In this document: in pieces, positions 1 to 4,894 of the stretch
Numbering within the stretch: the stretch's first letter is position 1
Layout: every line of letters begins with the position of its first letter
Assembly: GCA_959599615.1 (NCBI GenBank)
Contig: CAUGKA010000077.1
Location: 1-8,546 of the forward strand
DNA length: 8,546 nt
Source of the DNA: an uncultured Collinsella sp.
Lineage (GTDB): Bacteria > Actinomycetota > Coriobacteriia > Coriobacteriales > Coriobacteriaceae
Reading direction: 5' to 3'
Notes under the pieces: model-generated
What the model was told of the DNA's origin: nothing
Databases searched by the model: none
The model's input: only the letters and a program-made list of their open reading frames with translations
Position numbers and translations under genes: made by a program

Positions 1-933
1 GCCCGCGATCACGCCCGCGCAGCCGATCACAGCGACCACGGCATAGATGATGTTATTGATAAAGCGCGTGCCGGGGTTGGAGAGCGAACCCATAAACTGC
101 GCGCGCTCGCCCGCGGTGTAGAGCTCAGCGTTGAGGGCATCGAAGCGCTGCTGGGCGTTGGGGCCATAGGCAAAGGCGTCGACAAGCTTCTGCTCGCCCA
201 CGTATTCCTCGATATGACCGCCAAGCTGCCCTTGAATACGCTGCTGAGCCGTAAAGCTCTTGTTGGAGAGCTTGGCAATAGCACCGGCGGCAAAGATGGA
301 GAGCGGCGTGACGAGCACCACCACAAGCGTCATGGTCAGGTTAATGGAGAGCATAAACGCAAGCGTGCCCACGATGGTAATAACACCGGTGAAGAGCTGC
401 GTGAAGCCCTGCAGCAGACCGTCGCCCACCTGATCGACGTCGTTGACCACGCGGCTCATAAGGTCGCCGTGGGCGTGGCTGTCGATAAAGCTGAGCGGCA
501 TGCGGCTGAGCTTGTCGCTCGCTTCCACGCGCATGTCGCGCACCGTCTCGTAGGACAGGCGGTTGACGCAGTAGCCCTGCAGCCACTGGAAGGCCGCAGC
601 ACCCATCACGACAATCGCGAGTTTGGTAACGAGCGGCAGCAGCGCATCGAAGTCCACCTGCCCGGTGGCAACGATGAGGTCGATGCCCTCACCAATGAGG
701 ATGGGCGTGTAGAGCTGCAGAATCACCGAGATGGCGGCGCTCACAAACGACGCCGTAAACGAAATACGGTGCGGGCGAACATAGCCCAGCAGGCGGCGCG
801 TCACCGCGCCCACGGGATAGCGCTCGGGATCACCGGGTTGGCGCGGGCCGTCGCCCAGGTCGTTGAGGTTATCGTTGCCGGACACATTAGCGGTCATCGT
901 GGCGACCGAACCGGAAGAAGTATACGGGTTCAT
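1..933 (-). CDS. ABC exporter subunit, membrane domain only (3' part beyond window)
   Basis: This is the N-terminal 311 codons of an ABC-type exporter; the nucleotide-binding domain lies beyond base 1. The cytoplasmic lead-in (about residues 1-55, Gly/Pro/Asp-rich) is followed by hydrophobic segments near 58-80, 97-120, 178-197, 199-222 and 290-311, as in the six-helix type I exporter fold. The family motif SFIDSHAHGDLMSRVVNDVD (about 148-167) sits before TM3. The ATG at 931-933 directly follows the TAG of the upstream gene (TAGATG, no gap) and has a near-perfect Shine-Dalgarno AAAGGAGG about 7 nt upstream, so the start is well supported and the two genes are probably translationally coupled. 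Because the partner subunit carries a degenerate ATP site, I infer this subunit supplies the catalytic residues, as TM288 does for TM287. The substrate is unknown; multidrug, lipid or peptide export are all possible. Confidence 0.9.
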   Translation of the reverse strand, partial: MNPYTSSGSVATMTANVSGNDNLNDLGDGPRQPGDPERYPVGAVTRRLLGYVRPHRISFTASFVSAAISVILQLYTPILIGEGIDLIVATGQVDFDALLPLVTKLAIVVMGAAAFQWLQGYCVNRLSYETVRDMRVEASDKLSRMPLSFIDSHAHGDLMSRVVNDVDQVGDGLLQGFTQLFTGVITIVGTLAFMLSINLTMTLVVVLVTPLSIFAAGAIAKLSNKSFTAQQRIQGQLGGHIEEYVGEQKLVDAFAYGPNAQQRFDALNAELYTAGERAQFMGSLSNPGTRFINNIIYAVVAVIGCAGVIAG

Positions 934-2790
934 CTAGCAACCCTCCTTTGAGCAAGTAGGCGCAGGGGCAGTCGGGGCGGACGCGGGCACCGTGCTCCCC
1001 TGCTGGCCCTCGAGCTCCTCGCGGCGCAGCTGCGACTGGCAAATCTCGCGATAGAGCTGGCAGCTTGCATACAGCTCGTCATGCGTGCCCAGGCCCGCAA
1101 CCGATCCGTGGTCGAGCACGCAGATCATGTCGGCATCGCGCACGGTCGAGACGCGCTGGCTCACAATCACCGTGGTCAGCGGCAGCCCGCCCTCGGCGGC
1201 ACCGCGCACGCTGCGCTCGCGAATGGCATGGCGAAGCGCCGCGTCGGTCTTAAAGTCGAGCGCCGAGGCAGAATCGTCCATGATCAATATCCGAGGCGAA
1301 CCCACCAAGGCGCGCGCGATGGTCAGGCGCTGGCGCTGGCCACCGCTAAAGTTCTTGCCGCCCGCCTCGACCGGGGCATCGAGCCCCTGCGGTTTGTTGC
1401 GCACGAACTCGCTCGCCTGCGCCATGTCGAGCGCCGCCCAGAGCTCCTCGTCGGTTGCCGACTCGTCACGCCAGGTCAGGTTGCTGCGGATGGTGCCACT
1501 CACCAGCGACGCGCGCTGCGGAACAGTCGCGACCACGTGGCGCAGCTGGTCGAGCGGCCAGGCACGAACGTCGGCGCCCATCACGCTCACGCTGCCGGTG
1601 CCTGCATCGTACAGGCGCGGGATGAGCGAGACGAGCGTGGACTTACCACTGCCCGTACCGCCGATAATGCCGAGCGTTTTGCCCAGCGGCAGCTCCAGGG
1701 TCACGTCACTCACGGCGTTGGCGGCGCCCACGCCAAACGAAAAGCTCGCATGGTCAAAGCTCAACGCAGGGACCGGAACAGCGCCACCCGCCAGTTCGCC
1801 CGGCTCGGGCAGTGCGACCGGCCGGTTGCCCTCATCGGTAATGCTCGGCACGCAATTGAGCACCTCGTTGATACGCGACGCGCTGGCGCTCGCCTTGGTA
1901 AAGACCACGACCAGGTTGGCGACATACACGATGGAGGTGAGGGTCTGCGTCATGTAGTTGACGAACGCCATGACCTGACCCTGCGTGAGCTCGCCCACGT
2001 TGACCTGGATGCCGCCGACCCACAGGATGGCGCACACGCCCAGGTTCATCACAAGAAACGTGACGGGGTTGAGAATCGACGAGAGCTTGCCCACCGCGAT
2101 GGCAGTATTGGCCTGGTCATCGGCGGCTTGGGCAAAGCGCTCGCGCTCGTGATCTTCACGCACAAACGCACGGACCACGCGAGCGCCCGAAAGGCCTTCG
2201 CGGCAAATGAGCGCAATGCGGTCGAGCTTTGCCTGCAGCTGCTTGTAGTACGGAATACAGCGCGCCATGACAACCCAGAACACCAGGCCAATGGCGGGCG
2301 TGCAGATCAAAAAGATGATGCCGAGCTTAAGGTCGATGGCAAGGGCCGCGACCATGGAGCCCACGGCCAAGAAGGGCCAGCGGATGAGCATGCGTACGCC
2401 CAGCGCCACAGCGAGCTGCACCTGGTTAACGTCGTTGGTGATGCGGGTGATGAGCGACGGCGTGCCGAAGCGGTCGAGCTCGGCGTAACTCAGCTTGTTG
2501 ATGTGCCCGTAGAGCGCGCCGCGGATGTCGGTGCCCATGCCCTGCGAGGTGAGCGCCGCCATCTTTTGGCAGACGAGCGTAAACGAGATGCCGATCACGG
2601 CCATGGCGCCAAGTACCATGCCGTAGTGGATAACGGCATTCACGTCGTGCGAGCCAATGCCCTTATCGATCATCTGGGCAATCACCAGCGGCGTCAGCAG
2701 GTCAAAGATCACTTCGATCAACTTGCACGCAGGGCCGATCACCATATACCGGCGAAACTTACCACCAAAACGCCTGAGCAGCTCAATCAT
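934..2790 (-). CDS. ABC exporter half-transporter, degenerate-ATP-site subunit (heterodimer partner)
   Basis: This is a complete 618-residue fused permease/ATPase of the type I exporter class (MsbA/MdlB/TM287-like). Hydrophobic segments lie in about residues 15-305 and the ATPase domain in about 340-590. Visible motifs are Walker A GGTGSGKST (377-385), a Q-loop Gln near 425, signature FSGGQRQR (481-488) and Walker B ILIMDD (about 501-506). The catalytic Glu after Walker B is Asp (506) and the switch His is Gln (VSQRVST, Gln near 545). These are the hallmarks of the non-hydrolytic site in heterodimeric exporters. The reading frame extends 11 codons upstream to a TTG, but I prefer the ATG at 2788-2790 because AGGGAG (2800-2805) lies 9 nt before it. 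The C-terminal tail (about 590-618) is Pro/Ala/Thr-rich. It is first in a two-gene operon with the directly adjoining partner. The substrate cannot be told from sequence. Confidence 0.93.
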   Translation of the reverse strand: MIELLRRFGGKFRRYMVIGPACKLIEVIFDLLTPLVIAQMIDKGIGSHDVNAVIHYGMVLGAMAVIGISFTLVCQKMAALTSQGMGTDIRGALYGHINKLSYAELDRFGTPSLITRITNDVNQVQLAVALGVRMLIRWPFLAVGSMVAALAIDLKLGIIFLICTPAIGLVFWVVMARCIPYYKQLQAKLDRIALICREGLSGARVVRAFVREDHERERFAQAADDQANTAIAVGKLSSILNPVTFLVMNLGVCAILWVGGIQVNVGELTQGQVMAFVNYMTQTLTSIVYVANLVVVFTKASASASRINEVLNCVPSITDEGNRPVALPEPGELAGGAVPVPALSFDHASFSFGVGAANAVSDVTLELPLGKTLGIIGGTGSGKSTLVSLIPRLYDAGTGSVSVMGADVRAWPLDQLRHVVATVPQRASLVSGTIRSNLTWRDESATDEELWAALDMAQASEFVRNKPQGLDAPVEAGGKNFSGGQRQRLTIARALVGSPRILIMDDSASALDFKTDAALRHAIRERSVRGAAEGGLPLTTVIVSQRVSTVRDADMICVLDHGSVAGLGTHDELYASCQLYREICQSQLRREELEGQQGSTVPASAPTAPAPTCSKEGC

Positions 2791-2803
2791 GTATAGGCGC
2801 TCC

Positions 2804-2838
2804 CTATCATCATTCACACTCAATTCGAATCATGATAG
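2804..2838. promoter_or_regulatory. Inverted repeat overlapping ABC operon promoter, candidate operator
   Basis: The arms CTATCATCATT (2804-2814) and AATCATGATAG (2828-2838) are inverted copies matching at 10 of 11 positions, with a 13-nt spacer. The right arm covers most of the predicted -10 box and the left arm touches the Shine-Dalgarno AGGGAG (2800-2805). A dimeric repressor binding here could block the exporter operon, or the transcript could form a leader hairpin that masks part of the ribosome site. No regulator gene adjoins the operon in this window, so the binding protein is unknown. Confidence 0.4.
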
Positions 2839-2863
2839 TACTGTCGCCCAAAAGAAGCGTAAA
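2835..2863 (-). promoter_or_regulatory. Predicted promoter of the ABC exporter operon
   Basis: On the minus strand TTTACG (2858-2863) and TACTAT (2835-2840) are separated by exactly 17 nt, each matching the sigma-A consensus at 4 of 6 positions. Transcription would start near 2828, giving a leader of about 38 nt before the ATG at 2790. The -10 overlaps the right arm of an inverted repeat (2804-2838), which suggests a regulator-controlled promoter. This is a consensus-match prediction only. Confidence 0.45.
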
Positions 2864-2944
2864 CAACTCGCCATTTCTAATGGGGTTCGGTTTCCAAAGA
2901 AGCGGAGAGGCACGCGCACACCCAGCCAGTGGCGGGCAACCGCC

Positions 2945-2953
2945 TGATATACT
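2945..2953 (+). promoter_or_regulatory. Extended -10 promoter of the surface-protein gene
   Basis: TGATATACT combines the extended TG-N motif with a good -10 hexamer TATACT (2948-2953). No convincing -35 lies at the expected distance, as is common for extended -10 promoters. The start would fall near 2960, about 44 nt before the ATG at 3004. Confidence 0.55.
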
Positions 2954-3003
2954 TACATTAGTGCTACCAAGTTAGTCGCCGACCCTTGAAATGAGGTGCC
3001 GAG

Positions 3004-3996
3004 ATGAACGACATTCTCGCAAGAAGAGCAAGACGAGCAACCGTGGGCATCGCCCTTTCCGCGGCACTTGTCGCGGGAATCGCCCCCGCAACGGCGATAG
3101 CGGCGGAAACCAGTTCCCCCACCGGTGCAGTTGCCTTGCAGACGGAAGATGCGGCCGCCGCAAAAGAAAAAGCGTATGCAGCCATGCAGGAAGCGCTCAA
3201 AAACCTCGAGGCCGCAAAAGTTGCCGCAAGTCCCGAGAAACTTGCGGAAATCGATGATGACATTGCCGCTTTTCAAGAGATCTACGACATGGTGGTGGCG
3301 GAAGCCGCCAAACGGAGGGAGCCCCTTCCCGCTATGCAAGCGGACGTCGATGCAGCCCAAGCCAAATACGATGAGGCCCACAACCGGACAAGCGGCCTTC
3401 AGGCAGAATTAAATAAGGCAATCGACGACGGAGCTTCTAACGAAACTATTAAGCAGTTGCGAGGTGAGATCATGTCGGCAGAAAGGCGAGAAAAATCTTG
3501 TGAAGATGATCTTCACCGCTGCCAACGCCGGCTCGAAAGCCAGGAAAAACGGGTTCAGTATTTCGAAAGTGAGGCAGAGGAAGCCAAATCCCACATCGAT
3601 GAGGACGTAGCCAAGCGAGATGCGCTCCTCGGCGATTTGGAAAAGGCGCAAGCGGCCTATGACGACGCCTGCAAGGCATACGAAGAGGCGAAAGCCGCGG
3701 CAGACAAGGCCACCTCGCCCGAGATAACGCAACCGACCGAGACGACGCCTCCCTCCAACTCGGCGCAACCGGCCGAGGCGACACAGCCCACCGGCTCGTC
3801 CGCGACCGGCAAAAATACCCCGCCAAGCTCCACCAAGCAGGCGAACTTGAGCAGCGGCAAGCAAGCAGATACGACCGCCGGCAAGCTCGCGAACACGGGC
3901 GACGCAGCGCCGAGCGCAATCGCACTCGCAGCAATCGCCGCCGCAGGACTCGGAATAACCGCCGCAGCCACACGTCGCATCAAGAACTCAAAATAG
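3004..3996 (+). CDS. Secreted coiled-coil surface protein with LANTG sortase signal
   Basis: This 330-residue protein has the full layout of a cell-wall-anchored surface protein. It starts with a signal peptide: Arg-rich n-region (RRARR, 7-11), hydrophobic core 14-29, and likely cleavage after AIA or AIAA (33-34). Residues about 48-237 are rich in Ala, Glu, Lys, Asp and Gln with heptad-like spacing, so a long alpha-helical coiled coil is expected. Residues 238-290 are Pro/Thr/Ser/Gln-rich, a typical wall-spanning stalk. The C-terminus has LANTG (295-299), a hydrophobic helix (about 301-323) and a basic tail (RRIKNSK). LAxTG is the motif associated with class E sortases of actinobacteria. Three Cys (166, 173, 223) lie in the coiled coil, which is uncommon for a Gram-positive surface protein. 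TGAGGTG (2992-2998) precedes the ATG at a suitable distance. The base composition looks less GC-rich than the neighbours. The ligand or role is unknown. Confidence 0.85.
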   Translation: MNDILARRARRATVGIALSAALVAGIAPATAIAAETSSPTGAVALQTEDAAAAKEKAYAAMQEALKNLEAAKVAASPEKLAEIDDDIAAFQEIYDMVVAEAAKRREPLPAMQADVDAAQAKYDEAHNRTSGLQAELNKAIDDGASNETIKQLRGEIMSAERREKSCEDDLHRCQRRLESQEKRVQYFESEAEEAKSHIDEDVAKRDALLGDLEKAQAAYDDACKAYEEAKAAADKATSPEITQPTETTPPSNSAQPAEATQPTGSSATGKNTPPSSTKQANLSSGKQADTTAGKLANTGDAAPSAIALAAIAAAGLGITAAATRRIKNSK

Positions 3997-4041
3997 CTGC
4001 CAGCGGCTATTGTCTTTACCAATCCACAAGCCAAGAGACAA

Positions 4042-4081
4042 AAAGAGGTCCGTTTCCCCATCTAGGGAAACGGGCCTCTTT
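4042..4081. terminator. Strong intrinsic terminator, probably bidirectional
   Basis: A 17-bp stem with one T-G wobble (4042-4058 with 4065-4081) closes a 6-nt loop. It starts 45 nt after the stop of the surface-protein gene, so it should end that transcript. Read on the minus strand the stem is followed by a better U tract (CCTCTTTTTG) than on the plus strand (CCTCTTTAAC). That suggests it also, or mainly, ends transcripts coming from the right. Confidence 0.85.
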
Positions 4082-4193
4082 AACTGCAAAAATTCAAGCA
4101 ACAGCACCGCCGCCTCTTGAACCACGCAGCCATCAATGCCCAGACAACGCCAGCGAGCAGCAAAAGGCACGGGATTAAATTATTCAGATAAAT
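4080..4193 (-). pseudogene. Possible small membrane ORF or gene remnant (37 codons, no standard start)
   Basis: The minus-strand frame from the ATT at 4191-4193 to the TAA at 4080-4082 encodes a strongly hydrophobic stretch (LIPCLLLLAGVVWALMAAWF) followed by KRRRCCC. This is the pattern of a single transmembrane helix with a cytoplasmic basic tail. AAGGG lies just upstream, but the first usable codons are ATT or CTG; the only ATG is inside the helix. The TAA abuts the terminator stem, whose U tract is stronger in this direction. It could be a tiny membrane protein with an unusual start, the 3' remnant of a gene truncated by the adjacent palindromic element, or a chance reading. I do not recognise a family. 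Confidence 0.22.
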
Positions 4194-4334
4194 GTGACCC
4201 TTCAGGCGGTTTTGGTCGGCTACCCGCGAGTGCCGGCAGGGCGCTTGGTAGTCGAGCGATCCCGCAGGCGAAGCCGAGGACCAGCGAGACACCAAGCGCC
4301 CTGCCGGCACTCGCGGGTAGCCGCGGCACCAAAA
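4083..4334. other. Intergenic stretch left of ffs
   Basis: This gap between the terminator and the SRP RNA holds a low-GC patch near 4170-4195, the doubtful 37-codon membrane ORF on the minus strand, and a large palindromic element with 33-bp perfect arms. No full-length gene with a ribosome site and ATG/GTG start is convincing on either strand. Confidence 0.6.
4217..4323. repeat. Palindromic element with 33-bp perfect inverted arms
   Basis: The left arm (4217-4249) and right arm (4291-4323) are exact inverted copies over 33 bp, GC-rich, with a 41-nt spacer. Similarity continues outward with small gaps (TTTGGT at 4211-4216 against ACCAAA at 4328-4333), so the whole element spans about 4211-4333. 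Its right edge abuts the T run that ends the SRP RNA gene. It has no room for a transposase. A dispersed non-autonomous palindromic repeat is the most likely identity. Confidence 0.8.
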
Positions 4335-4454
4335 AGCGCCCGTGCGCTCGATGGATTCGGATGCCCGACAGAGGCTCCTTATGGCTGCTTCCTTCCGGAC
4401 CTGACCAGATTCGGAACATGTCGTCATCCGAACCCATCGAACGCGCTAGGCGCT
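4335..4454 (-). ncRNA. ffs: Signal recognition particle RNA (small, 4.5S-like)
   Basis: On the minus strand the conserved SRP apical domain is unmistakable: CAGGTCCGGAAGGAAGCAGC and flanks (about 4384-4408), covering the GGAA tetraloop and the asymmetric internal loop that binds Ffh. The flanks form a long rod: GCGCGTTCGATGGGTTCGGATG-type sequence (4425-4446) pairs with its complement near 4342-4363. AGCGCC (4449-4454) pairs with GGCGCT (4335-4340) at the base of the rod. The base stem runs straight into TTTTT (4331-4335), so the RNA's own terminal helix seems to act as its terminator. At about 120 nt it is the short bacterial type without an Alu domain. With Ffh it targets nascent membrane and secreted proteins to FtsY and SecYEG. 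It lies downstream of tadA on the same strand, as in many Gram-positives. The ends are predicted to within a few bases. Confidence 0.95.
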
Positions 4455-4460
4455 CGGTAT

Positions 4461-4489
4461 ATCTTACCCGCTCCCGCCCGATGGGGCAA
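4461..4489 (-). promoter_or_regulatory. Predicted promoter of ffs
   Basis: TTGCCC (4484-4489) and TAAGAT (4461-4466) on the minus strand are 17 nt apart. Each matches 4 of 6 consensus positions. The start would be about 4454, which is exactly where the outermost base-pairing of the SRP RNA begins. This agreement between promoter and structure strengthens both predictions. It implies that ffs is transcribed separately from the upstream tadA fusion gene. Confidence 0.6.
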
Positions 4490-4497
4490 GACAGCTA

Positions 4498-4581
4498 ATT
4501 TGGGACGGGGCTTTTTTGACTACTTTTTGACTGGTGGGGCATCAGGGTGGCGAAAGTAGTCAAGGAGGCCCCGTCCTAAAT
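4498..4581. repeat. Imperfect palindromic element with 29-bp arms
   Basis: The left arm (4498-4526) and right arm (4553-4581) are inverted copies matching at 25 of 29 positions. Both contain GGACGGGGC and TGACTACTTT (right arm read in reverse complement). The 26-nt spacer is GC-rich. The mismatches cluster at one site, where the left arm has a T6 run. It sits just upstream of the SRP RNA promoter and differs in sequence from the other palindromes nearby. It is probably a small dispersed repeat; a role as terminator for incoming transcripts is also possible. Confidence 0.7.
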
Positions 4582-4598
4582 AGACTGATCTGGTGCTG

Positions 4599-4760
4599 TG
4601 CCACGAAAAGGGCCCATCTACTACGTTTAGGTCGCAGGGGTCGACCATAGCCGACTTTTTCGAAAATCGGCAAGCTTTCTACCTGCTGTTTTGTTTTTGC
4701 AAATGCCGGGATGGTCGAGGGTGGCCGGCTTAACGTAGTAGATGGTCGCATTTCGTGGCA
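4599..4760. repeat. Nested palindromic element, about 162 bp, 29-bp arms
   Basis: The outer arms (4599-4627 and 4732-4760) match as inverted copies at 26 of 29 positions, ending in TGCCACGAAA and carrying CATCTACTACGTT. Complementarity continues inward with interruptions to TCGACCAT (4641-4648) and its partner near 4711-4718. The interior has a second small hairpin, CCGACTTTTT with its partner around TCGAAAATCGG (4651-4670), and a T-rich patch at 4688-4698. There is no ORF of note. The nested folding resembles non-autonomous MITE or REP-like units. Confidence 0.72.
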
Positions 4761-4810
4761 AACGGTCCGACCCAAGACCCAAGGCAGCCAACCTCGAATG
4801 GCCATTCTCA

Positions 4811-4879
4811 AAGTTGCGGTGGAATACGGACTGAATTGGCCCCTTAAAGGCAAAAACACTCCGTATTCCACCGCAACTT
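4811..4879. repeat. Perfect 20-bp inverted repeat just downstream of the tadA fusion gene
   Basis: AAGTTGCGGTGGAATACGGA (4811-4830) and its exact reverse complement (4860-4879) flank a 29-nt spacer. On the minus strand it begins 15 nt after the stop codon of the tadA-glycerate kinase gene. The transcript would fold into a stable 20-bp hairpin there. No U run follows it on either strand, so it does not look like a standard terminator. It may stabilise the mRNA 3' end or be a small mobile palindrome. Confidence 0.8.
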
Positions 4880-4894
4880 ATAGGGAGATAGGCC

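Noticed and set aside
214..951. 245-codon plus-strand open frame
   Set aside because: It is antisense to the partial ABC subunit, which has clear membrane-domain motifs and a strong ribosome site.
1081..2796. 571-codon plus-strand open frame
   Set aside because: It lies antisense to the well-supported ABC exporter gene; its product is His/Arg/Ala-rich low-quality sequence without motifs. This is a GC-rich shadow frame.
2791..2823. TTG start 11 codons upstream in the ABC exporter gene
   Set aside because: The Shine-Dalgarno AGGGAG would then be inside the coding region; the ATG at 2788-2790 has ideal spacing to it.
4180..4559. Several overlapping frames of 85-121 codons across the ffs region
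   Set aside because: They read through the SRP RNA gene and the palindromic repeat; their repeated peptide blocks are just translations of the inverted arms.
4211..4879. CRISPR array or direct-repeat array
   Set aside because: The repeats are inverted pairs of different families, not regularly spaced direct repeats, and no cas-like gene is present.
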